From positions 328,617 to 392,616 of the forward strand of contig NZ_MAYN01000008.1 in assembly GCF_001691555.1 (NCBI RefSeq): a stretch of 64,000 bases of DNA. Direction: 5' to 3'. Below are positions 21,641-28,431 of the stretch, in pieces. The position numbers were made by a program, and so were the translations under genes. A model generated the notes under the pieces. That model saw only the letters and a program-made list of their open reading frames with translations. It did no database searches and was not told where the DNA came from. This DNA comes from Pantoea eucrina (GTDB lineage: Bacteria > Pseudomonadota > Gammaproteobacteria > Enterobacterales > Enterobacteriaceae). Each line of letters begins with the position of its first letter. Positions within the stretch are counted from its first letter, which is position 1.

Positions 21641-22033
21641 GTGCCGTAGAGGGCGCATTCATGCGCCCCTGGCCAGTTCCCGGCAACGCCGGCCAGGGCG
21701 CCATTAATGGCGCCCCTACGAAGGGTTCAGATGCCGCAGGGGGCGCATTCATGCGCCCCTGGCCAGTTCCCGGCAACGTCAGCCAGGGCGCCATTAATGG
21801 CGCCCCTGCAAAGGGTTCAGGTGCCGCAGGGGGCGCATTCATGCGCCCCTGGCCAGTTCCCGGCAACGCCGGCCAGGGCGCCATTAATGTTGCCCCTGCG
21901 AAGGGTTCAGGTGCCGTAGGGGGCGCATTCATGCGCCCCTGGCCAGTTCCCGGCACGCCGGCCAGGGCGCCATTAATGGCGCCCCTACGAAGGGTTCAGA
22001 TGCCGTAGGGGGCGCATTCATGCGCCCCTGCAA
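21641..22033. repeat. 90-bp tandem repeat array of palindromic (BIME-like) units
   Basis: Four full units and a fifth partial one repeat GGGCGCATTCATGCGCCC at 21651, 21741, 21831, 21921 and 22010, a period of 90 bp (89 in the last, from one lost base). Each unit holds three inverted repeats: the GGGCGCAT arms, CTGGCC / GGCCAG, and GGCGCCATTAATGGCGCC. Unit 3 carries ATGTTG where the others have ATGGCG, breaking the last palindrome. Because 90 is divisible by three, long repetitive reading frames exist on both strands; I consider them non-coding. Confidence 0.93.
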
Positions 22034-22060
22034 AATGTTCAGATGCCTGCGGTTCGCTGC

Positions 22061-22606
22061 TTACTGGGCGGTGGGCTTGACCATGGCGTTGCCGGGTTTA
22101 TGCTGCGCCAGATACTGCTGCTGAAAAATGCACATGCGGATGGTGTTACGGTATTCACCGTTGATAAAAAATTCATGCTTCAGCACGCCTTCAACTTCAA
22201 AGCCGAGCTTACTGTAGATATGAATCGCCTTCTCATTCTCCTGATCAACAATCAGATAGAGCTTGTAGAGATTCAGCACGGAAAAACCGTAATCCATGGC
22301 CAGCCGGGCCGCCTTGCTGGCTAAACCCTTGCCCTGATGGCCTGGCGCGATGATGATCTGAAACTCAGCGCGACGGTGCACATGGTTAATCTCCACCAGC
22401 TCAACCAGTCCCGCTTTTTCCTCTTCATATTCGACCACAAAGCGCCGCTCGGTCTGATCGTGAATATGCTTGTCATAGAGATCGGAAAGCTCAACAAACG
22501 CCTCATAAGGCTCTTCAAACCAGTAGCGCATCACGCTGGCATTATTATCCAGCTGATGAACAAAATGCAGATCTTCCCGCTCCAGAGGGCGTAATTTCAC
22601 CGTCAC
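22061..22606 (-). CDS. speG: spermidine N-acetyltransferase SpeG
   Basis: Acetylates spermidine and spermine with acetyl-CoA to detoxify excess polyamine. The 181-residue GNAT protein (186 in E. coli) has [38 protein letters not shown] and an intact C-terminal half, with the same KPTAQ end as E. coli. The start is GTG with AAGGAG six bases upstream, which supports it strongly. It lies between the repeat array and the ABC operon. Confidence 0.95.
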   Translation of the reverse strand: MTVKLRPLEREDLHFVHQLDNNASVMRYWFEEPYEAFVELSDLYDKHIHDQTERRFVVEYEEEKAGLVELVEINHVHRRAEFQIIIAPGHQGKGLASKAARLAMDYGFSVLNLYKLYLIVDQENEKAIHIYSKLGFEVEGVLKHEFFINGEYRNTIRMCIFQQQYLAQHKPGNAMVKPTAQ

Positions 22607-22674
22607 AGGCTGCTCCTTGCGTTAAGAAATTCAGAAAGCGGCCGCCGGATACCGGAGGCCGCATAAGCGAAAGG

Positions 22675-23340
22675 CTAACTGACAATGCGTCCCTGCGCCA
22701 TATGCGCCGCGCGATCGCACATATGATCGATAACATCCGGATCGTGGCTGACCAGCACCATGGTCAGTCCGTCGTTCTGCTTGAGATCGTTCAGCAGGTT
22801 GAGGATCTCCGCCTGCACCGACATATCCAGCGCTGATGTCGGTTCATCCAGCAGCAGAATTTTAGGTTCCAGCAGCAGTGCGCGTACAATCGCCACGCGC
22901 TGGCGCTGTCCGCCCGAAAGCTGATGCGGATAGCGATCTGCCAGCGCCGGATCGAGACCGACATGACGAAAACCTGCGTCGATGCGCTCATTGATATTGT
23001 CGCGCTTCAGCAGCTTCAGGGGCTCCGCCAGCGTGCGGCGCAGACGATGACGCGGATGCAGCGAGGCATAGGGGTCCTGAAACACCATCTGCACATCGCG
23101 CCGCAGCTGGCCGGTAAAGGCTTTACCGGGCTGCACCGCCGTCTGCGCCAGCGTCATCTCGCCCTGCCAGTGCGGGTTCAGCCCGGCCAGCACCCACAGC
23201 AGCGAGGATTTGCCGCAGCCGGAGGGACCGACCAGGCCAAAACATTCACCGGCAGCGACCTGCAGCGAGACGTCATGCACTACGGTACGCAGCTCATAGC
23301 CGTGCTTATGGGCAACGCTCAGGTTTGATAACTCAATCAT
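22675..23340 (-). CDS. peptide/nickel-type ABC transporter ATP-binding protein (second ATPase)
   Basis: One of two ATPases of the uptake system encoded upstream. 221 residues with Walker A GPSGCGKSS, signature LSGGQRQR, Walker B ILLLDEPTSALD and the His switch SHD. At 221 residues it is much shorter than OppF or DppF (about 320-330): it stops soon after the His switch and lacks the C-terminal oligopeptide-type extension. The first ATG that gives a proper ABC N-terminus (MIELSNLSV) overlaps the preceding gene by 8 bp. Confidence 0.88.
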   Translation of the reverse strand: MIELSNLSVAHKHGYELRTVVHDVSLQVAAGECFGLVGPSGCGKSSLLWVLAGLNPHWQGEMTLAQTAVQPGKAFTGQLRRDVQMVFQDPYASLHPRHRLRRTLAEPLKLLKRDNINERIDAGFRHVGLDPALADRYPHQLSGGQRQRVAIVRALLLEPKILLLDEPTSALDMSVQAEILNLLNDLKQNDGLTMVLVSHDPDVIDHMCDRAAHMAQGRIVS

Positions 23341-24166
23341 TCTCTCTCTCCAGCGCAGCGCGATCCAGCACCGGCAGACGTTCGCCGTGCGTCGCCTTGC
23401 CGGGGCGACATGCCCACAGCGTGCGGGTATAAGGGTGAGTGGCATGAGAGAGCTGTGAGGCCGGCAGCGTATCAAGCAGCCGGCCCTTATACATCACCAT
23501 TACCCGTTCACAATGTTCTGAGACCTGTTGCAGATCATGACTGATCAGCAGCAGCCCCATATTACGCTGCTCAACCAGACGGCGGATCAGCGCCAGCACC
23601 TGGTCGCGCATGGCGTGATCGAGCGCAGAGGTCGGCTCGTCGGCAATCAGCAGTTCCGGATCGGTGATCAGCGCAATCGCCAGCATCACGCGCTGGCCCA
23701 TGCCGCCGGAGAGCTGATGCGGGTAGCGCTTCATCAGCTGACGCGGTTCGGGCAGGCCAACGGCTGCCAGCATCTCACACACTTTCTCGCGGCGTTCAGC
23801 GCGGCTCAGCTTGCGATGCAAAATCAGCGGCTCTTCTACCTGCCAGCCGATGGTACGCGTCGGGTTAAGCGCATATTTCGGGTCCTGCATCACCATCGCC
23901 ACTTTGCCGCCGCGCAGCGTGATCCAGTCACGCTCCTGCAGACGCTGAGCATCAGCGCCGGCAATCTGCAGACGTTCAGCCTGCAGCTGCAGGGAAGGGG
24001 AGAGCAGGCCCATCAGCGAGCGTGCGGTGAGTGATTTGCCGGAGCCGGATTCACCGACCAGCGCCACGCGTTCGCGGCCAATCTGAAAGCTGATGTTATC
24101 CACCAGCAGTGATTCGCCGCTGCGGATGCTCAGCCCGCGGGCATCAATCAATAACTCATTTTGCAT
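23333..24166 (-). CDS. peptide/nickel-type ABC transporter ATP-binding protein (first ATPase)
   Basis: 277-residue ATPase of the DppD/NikD group, with Walker A GESGSGKS, signature LSGGMGQR, Walker B LLIADEPTSALD and the His switch ISHD. A short C-terminal part (HPYTRTLWACRPG) is the start of the oligopeptide-family extension. It overlaps the upstream permease gene by 11 bp and the next ATPase by 8 bp. Confidence 0.9.
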   Translation of the reverse strand: MQNELLIDARGLSIRSGESLLVDNISFQIGRERVALVGESGSGKSLTARSLMGLLSPSLQLQAERLQIAGADAQRLQERDWITLRGGKVAMVMQDPKYALNPTRTIGWQVEEPLILHRKLSRAERREKVCEMLAAVGLPEPRQLMKRYPHQLSGGMGQRVMLAIALITDPELLIADEPTSALDHAMRDQVLALIRRLVEQRNMGLLLISHDLQQVSEHCERVMVMYKGRLLDTLPASQLSHATHPYTRTLWACRPGKATHGERLPVLDRAALEREND

Positions 24167-25013
24167 GGCGGGTATCCAGTCGATCGCGCAGGCCGTCGCC
24201 TGTCAGGTTAAACGCCAGGCTGGCGAACAAAATCGCAGCGCCGGGCGCCGCAGCTACCCACCACTGATCGAAAATCACTTTACTGCCTTCGGCAACCATT
24301 GAGCCCCATTCGGCGGTAGGAGGCTGTACGCCCATACCGAGGAAGCCGAGACCCGCAGCAGAAAGAATAATACCGCCGAGGCTGAGTGCAGCACGCACGA
24401 CGGCAGTTGGCAGGCAGAGCGGCAGAATATGGCCGAACATCAGCCGCAGGCCGGTGATCCCCTGCATGCGCGCGGCGGCAAGATAGTCGCTGCGGCGCAG
24501 CGCCAGCGTCTCTGCACGCGCCTGGCGGGCAAACGGCGGCCAGCTGGTCAGCGCCAGCGCCAGCGCACCATTCATCAGGCCCGGACCGAGCATGGCGACC
24601 AGCGCCAGCGCAATCACCAGATTTGGTAACGACAGGAAGATATCCGTAATGCGCATCAGCACGCGCTCGGTCCAGCCGCCGACATAACCGGCGGTAATAC
24701 CAATCAGTAATCCCACCGGGATCGTCAGTACCAGAATCAGCGACACCAGCAGCAGCGTCGGGCGCGCACCGTAAATCACGCGCGACAGCAGGTCGCGGCC
24801 AAAGCCGTCGGTGCCAAACCAGTGCAGGGCGGAGGGCGGCAGCAGGCGCTGGTTAATGGTCTGCACATTCGGATCGAACGGGGCCAGCCACGGTGCCAGC
24901 AGCGCCATCGCAATCAGAATTACCACCAGCGTCAGGCCGATGGAGAGGGAAGTCACGCGCGCCCGACGACGACGCGGACGCACGCTTTCCAGTTCGTGAA
25001 GTTGTTGAGTCAT
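24156..25013 (-). CDS. ABC transporter permease, DppC type
   Basis: 285-residue inner-membrane permease. The cytoplasmic N-terminus leads to a first helix, then the periplasmic sequence HWFGTDGFGRDLLSRVIYGARP that marks DppC/OppC/NikC proteins, further helices, and the EAA loop (AARMQGITGLRLMFGHILP) that contacts the ATPase. ATG overlaps the stop of the DppB-type gene in ATGA. Confidence 0.93.
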   Translation of the reverse strand: MTQQLHELESVRPRRRRARVTSLSIGLTLVVILIAMALLAPWLAPFDPNVQTINQRLLPPSALHWFGTDGFGRDLLSRVIYGARPTLLLVSLILVLTIPVGLLIGITAGYVGGWTERVLMRITDIFLSLPNLVIALALVAMLGPGLMNGALALALTSWPPFARQARAETLALRRSDYLAAARMQGITGLRLMFGHILPLCLPTAVVRAALSLGGIILSAAGLGFLGMGVQPPTAEWGSMVAEGSKVIFDQWWVAAAPGAAILFASLAFNLTGDGLRDRLDTRHAK

Positions 25014-26062
25014 CGGGTTCTCGGATCGGTTAACCAGGTCAGGGCATCAGCCACGGCGTTGAGCAGAATAAAGCAGCCGCCAATCAGCAGCGTGGCGCCG
25101 AGGATAGCCGGCACATCCGCTGAAAACAGGGCATTGGTCATGTAACGGCCTACGCCCGGCCAGGCGAAGACGGTTTCTGTCAGCACCGAGCCTTCCAGCA
25201 GCGTGGCATACGAAAGTGCAATCACGGTGATCAGCGTACCGGTGACGTTGGGCAGAATATGACGCAGCAGGATGCGCGTACGGCCTGCGCCTTTTGCACG
25301 TGCCAGCACCACATACTCTTTGCTGCTCTCTTCAAGCAGCGCCGCACGCAGCAGGCGGGTGATGCCCGCCATCGCCAGCAGGCCGAGAATTACCACCGGC
25401 AGCCAGAGATGCGCAATTGCATTACGGAACATCTCCGGATCGCCGGAGAGCCAGCTGTCGATCAGCACAAAGCCGGTTTTGGGCTCCAGCGTGTAGACCC
25501 AGATATCATCCAGCTGACCCGGTCCGGCGGACCAGTGCAGCACCGCGTAGAACAGCAGCAGACCCAGCAGCCCGAGCCAGAACACCGGCACCGAATAACC
25601 CAGCAGCGAAATAAAGCGCGCCACGTTGTCGATAACACTGCCTGGCTTCCACGCGGCCAGCAGCGCCAGCGCCACGCCAAACACGGCGGCAAAGATCATT
25701 GCGCAGGTGGCCAGCTCAATCGTAGCCGGAAAGGTACGCAGCAGATCGGCGCTCACCGGCTGATTCGTCAGATGAGAAAGACCTAAATCGCCGCGCGCCA
25801 GATGACTGATATAGCGCCAGAACTGCACCAGCACCGGCTGGTCAAGTCCGAGATCGTGCCGCACCTGCGCATAGGTTGCTTCGCTGGCGTGATCGCCGGC
25901 AATCTGCTGCACCGGATCAACCGGCGAAAGGTGCGACAGCATAAAGGTAAACGCCAGCAGCCCGAGCAGCGTCACCAGCAGCGAAAGCAGGCTGGTGACA
26001 AGGCGGCTGCCGCGCTGCCAGAGTGACCGGGCGAACCCGGTCTGTGAAGCAGATACGGACAT
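25010..26062 (-). CDS. ABC transporter permease, DppB type
   Basis: 350-residue inner-membrane permease. The first helix is followed by the family sequence LSPVDPVQQIAGDHASEATY...LGLDQPVLVQFWRYI, and the EAA loop is VVLARAKGAGRTRILLRHILP. Compared with E. coli DppB it has an extra insert around residues 165-215 (SAGPGQLDDIWVYTLEPKTG), typical of some peptide/nickel systems. Its ATG overlaps the stop of the binding-protein gene by one base (TAATG). Confidence 0.92.
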   Translation of the reverse strand: MSVSASQTGFARSLWQRGSRLVTSLLSLLVTLLGLLAFTFMLSHLSPVDPVQQIAGDHASEATYAQVRHDLGLDQPVLVQFWRYISHLARGDLGLSHLTNQPVSADLLRTFPATIELATCAMIFAAVFGVALALLAAWKPGSVIDNVARFISLLGYSVPVFWLGLLGLLLFYAVLHWSAGPGQLDDIWVYTLEPKTGFVLIDSWLSGDPEMFRNAIAHLWLPVVILGLLAMAGITRLLRAALLEESSKEYVVLARAKGAGRTRILLRHILPNVTGTLITVIALSYATLLEGSVLTETVFAWPGVGRYMTNALFSADVPAILGATLLIGGCFILLNAVADALTWLTDPRTR

Positions 26063-27630
26063 TATTTAGAGACCTGCGCGTAATACACCATATCGGGGTT
26101 GATGCCCTGCACATAGCCTTTCAGATTGTCGCGCAGCGCAACCAGATTACGCGCCTGCAGGCCAATCACGTACGGGGAGTTTTTCAGCACTTCGCGCTGC
26201 ATCGCCTGGTACAGCTCTGCGCGTTTGTTGCTGTCCGCTTCCGCCGTGGCAGCCAGCGTCTGCTTGCTCAGCTCCGGAATGTGCCAGTCAGAGCGGTAGG
26301 CGATGGTTTTGCTGCCATCTTCCGGATTATAGGCAAAGGAGGCGGCGTTGGTGTTGGGATCGAAATAATCGGCACCCCAGGCGTTCAGCGTCGCCTCAAA
26401 CTGATGCGCTTTAACCCGCGTTGAGACTTCAGAGCTGAGGCCCGGCTGAACCTCAACTTTTACCCCGCCCTTCGCAAAGCTGCCCTGCAGCGCCTGAGCG
26501 ATATCAAGATAAGGCGGCTGATTGCTGGTGGAGAGCGTAAAGCTCACATTCGTCAGGCCCGCTTTCTTCAGAATCGCTTTGGCTTTTTCCGGATCGTAGC
26601 TGTATGGCGTTTCATTCAGCGCGCCTAAAAAGCCTTTAGGCAGGAAGGTCTGGTGCACTTCAAACTGACCTTTCAGCAGGTTGTCGGCAATGCCTTTATA
26701 ATCGAACAGATAGCGTGCCGCTTCCCACAGCGCCGGGTTTTTCAGCACCGGATCTTTGCCGACGTTAAACTGAATGTAATAGAGCGACGCCATCGGGATC
26801 GCATCGGTTTTGACGCCCGCTTTGCCTTTCAGCGCGGCAATCTGGTCGGCGCCCAGGTTACGTGCGATATCCACATCGCCCTGTTCCAGCAGCAGGCGGC
26901 GCGCCGCAGGTTCCGGTACGTTTTTGATCAGAATATTTTTCAGCTTCGGCGCACCGGCGGGTGAAGAGGGGTTTGCCGACAGCAGAACTGCTTCATGCAG
27001 CACCACCTTGCGGATCTGATACGGGCCGCTGCCGGCAGAGTGGGTTCCCAGCCATGCATGACCGAAATCGCCGTTTTTCGCATTAGCCTGCGCTGTTTTT
27101 TCATCAATGATTGAAGAGACCGGCGCTGAGAGCAGGCTCAGCACATAGGCCGGGCTGACGTTAGCGTTCCAGCTGATCTGAACGTGCTGGTCATCCACCT
27201 TTTTCAGGAAGCTATCAACGTTATCTTTATTCCAGCCGAGCTGCGTCAGGATAAAAGAGGGGTCGAGATTCAGTTTAACCACGCGACCCAGTGAAAAAAT
27301 CACATCTTCCGGGCGCAGCGGATTGCCGCTGGCAAAGGTCGCATCTTTACGCAGCTCAAACGTCAGGCTGCGGTTATCGCTGCCCGACTGCCATGAGGTC
27401 GCCAGCGTCGGTTTCAGGTCGGTCGGGTTTTGCGGATCGGACTGGACCAGGCGCTGATAGATATTAGTAAACGACTGTACCGTGGTGAGTTCAAAACCCT
27501 GCGCCGGATCGAAGCTGTCAGCATCATCGGTAGACTGTGCAATTACCAGCGTATCTTTGGGTGTGGCAGCGTGCGCAGAGAAGGCGGCCGCCAGCGACAG
27601 CGCCAGCAGTGAGGGAATAATTGTTTTCAT
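26062..27630 (-). CDS. periplasmic solute-binding protein, SBP_bac_5 family
   Basis: 522-residue periplasmic receptor of the peptide/nickel ABC system. The signal peptide ends AFSAHAA (cleavage near residue 21). The body has the cluster C signatures TLVIAQSTDDADSFDPAQGFE and LTFELRKDATFASGNPLRPEDVIFSL. It leads a five-gene operon (receptor, two permeases, two ATPases) whose genes all overlap. A good Shine-Dalgarno (AAGGA) precedes the ATG. The substrate cannot be told from sequence; peptides are the default, nickel or opines are possible. Confidence 0.9.
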   Translation of the reverse strand: MKTIIPSLLALSLAAAFSAHAATPKDTLVIAQSTDDADSFDPAQGFELTTVQSFTNIYQRLVQSDPQNPTDLKPTLATSWQSGSDNRSLTFELRKDATFASGNPLRPEDVIFSLGRVVKLNLDPSFILTQLGWNKDNVDSFLKKVDDQHVQISWNANVSPAYVLSLLSAPVSSIIDEKTAQANAKNGDFGHAWLGTHSAGSGPYQIRKVVLHEAVLLSANPSSPAGAPKLKNILIKNVPEPAARRLLLEQGDVDIARNLGADQIAALKGKAGVKTDAIPMASLYYIQFNVGKDPVLKNPALWEAARYLFDYKGIADNLLKGQFEVHQTFLPKGFLGALNETPYSYDPEKAKAILKKAGLTNVSFTLSTSNQPPYLDIAQALQGSFAKGGVKVEVQPGLSSEVSTRVKAHQFEATLNAWGADYFDPNTNAASFAYNPEDGSKTIAYRSDWHIPELSKQTLAATAEADSNKRAELYQAMQREVLKNSPYVIGLQARNLVALRDNLKGYVQGINPDMVYYAQVSK

Positions 27631-27910
27631 GTTGTTTCCTTGCCTTAAAAAAGTAACGCGAGTTTACGAGAGCGTACCAGTGAAGAATAGTCTATTTATG
27701 GCTATGCATATGCTTTTAGGTTCTAAGACCGGCGGTTCTGTTATAAGGGTTATGGCCGGTAATAACCAGCATAGTACGCATCAGATACGCTTTTTCAGAA
27801 ATGTTTCAGCCCCGGATTTTCTGCGGACTTACCGGGTCGCAACCGCAAGCCATTAATAACGTGCTCAACCAAACGGCAACAGAATTTAGATAAACCGCTC
27901 ATGCGTTATA
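27631..27910. other. intergenic region upstream of the ABC operon
   Basis: Divergent spacer between the ABC operon and the mgtB leader. I see no gene and no clear sigma-70 promoter for the operon beyond AT-rich stretches. Confidence 0.5.
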
Positions 27911-27916
27911 TTCAGC

Positions 27917-27944
27917 TTTACTTCACTTGTTGCACAAATATAAT
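27917..27944 (+). promoter_or_regulatory. candidate mgtB promoter
   Basis: A consensus -10 hexamer TATAAT (27939) has TTTACT (27917) 16 bp upstream as a -35. The start site would be near 27951, giving a leader of about 480 nt before mgtB. I could not find a convincing PhoP box, although PhoP control would be expected. Confidence 0.5.
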
Positions 27945-27973
27945 AACGGCAACTAACTATCTGGAGGATCTTG

Positions 27974-28015
27974 TTGAACAGTCAACCTTATCGATGGCGA
28001 TACAGGGCAAGCTGA
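27974..28015 (+). CDS. short leader ORF 1 upstream of mgtB (mgtM-like position)
   Basis: A 13-codon ORF (MNSQPYRWRYRAS) starts at a TTG six bases after a perfect GGAGG. It lies about 23 nt inside the predicted transcript. In Salmonella the mgtCBR leader carries two short ORFs, mgtM then mgtP, whose translation controls transcription elongation; this is in the position of the first. The peptide itself I do not recognise. Confidence 0.5.
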   Translation: MNSQPYRWRYRAS

Positions 28016-28080
28016 CGCACCGATCCTTTTGCTGCTGCTTGCCTCTCAGGCGGGCGGCACGTTCTGTTCTCTGCAGAATG

Positions 28081-28124
28081 CTCCCGAAAACGCAATGCTG
28101 ATGGCGAACACAGATTCGCGGGAG
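28081..28124 (+). promoter_or_regulatory. stem able to mask the ribosome site of leader ORF 2
   Basis: CTCCCG (28081-28086) is complementary to CGGGAG (28119-28124), which contains the Shine-Dalgarno of the second leader ORF. The pairing could switch translation of that ORF. Confidence 0.4.
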
Positions 28125-28130
28125 TAATTT

Positions 28131-28181
28131 ATGCCTCTGATTTACAACGCGCTATTTCCACCACCCCGATGCGCACGCTGA
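28131..28181 (+). CDS. short proline-rich leader ORF 2 upstream of mgtB (mgtP-like)
   Basis: A 16-codon ORF, MPLIYNALFPPPRCAR, with GGAG six bases before its ATG. It has three consecutive proline codons at residues 10-12, a ribosome-stalling sequence relieved by EF-P. Its last codons form the left arm of a perfect hairpin. This matches the logic of the Salmonella mgtP proline-sensing ORF, though identity is inferred from architecture. Confidence 0.6.
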   Translation: MPLIYNALFPPPRCAR

Positions 28182-28193
28182 TCCTCAGCGTGC
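28173..28193 (+). promoter_or_regulatory. hairpin over the stop codon of leader ORF 2
   Basis: A perfect 9-bp stem GCACGCTGA / TCAGCGTGC with a TCC loop includes the last three codons and stop of leader ORF 2. A ribosome reaching the stop codon would block it, whereas one stalled at the prolines would not, so it can act as an attenuation switch. Confidence 0.55.
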
Positions 28194-28431
28194 ACCCGTC
28201 TGCTGTGCGTTAACCCTGACTTCGCATTCTCAGTCAGGCGTTACGCCATACACATTTAATCACTCACTTTTATTCGGTGCAGGATCGTGACGTCTTTTAT
28301 TAATTAAAGACGCGTAATCTTTTCGCCCGATAATAGCGGGTTCAGCGTGCTGATTATTTATCAGGCTCTCTCTGTTTATATGCGCCAGGCGCAGGATAGC
28401 GCTTGCCTGAATAACACCATCGGGGTGTCAC
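28182..28431 (+). other. distal part of the mgtB leader
   Basis: Untranslated RNA between leader ORF 2 and mgtB. It has an AT-rich inverted repeat (CGTCTTTTATTAATTAAAGACG, read as arms CGTCTTT and AAAGACG) and a small stem AACACC / GGTGT just before the mgtB ATG. No mgtC gene is present, unlike the Salmonella operon. Confidence 0.5.

Noticed and set aside
21661..22008. Repetitive open frames on both strands
   Set aside because: They arise because the 90-bp repeat is a multiple of three; no start signal, and the repeat is explained by its palindromes.
21641..22033. CRISPR array
   Set aside because: Units are contiguous and nearly identical with no unique spacers, and no cas genes are near.
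27904..27920. PhoP box upstream of mgtB
   Set aside because: CGTTAT-N5-GCTTTA matches only one half-site well, and its distance to the -10 is wrong.
27901..28101. A 66-codon plus-strand frame in the mgtB leader
   Set aside because: Overlaps the predicted promoter and leader ORF 1, has no ribosome site and no recognisable protein.
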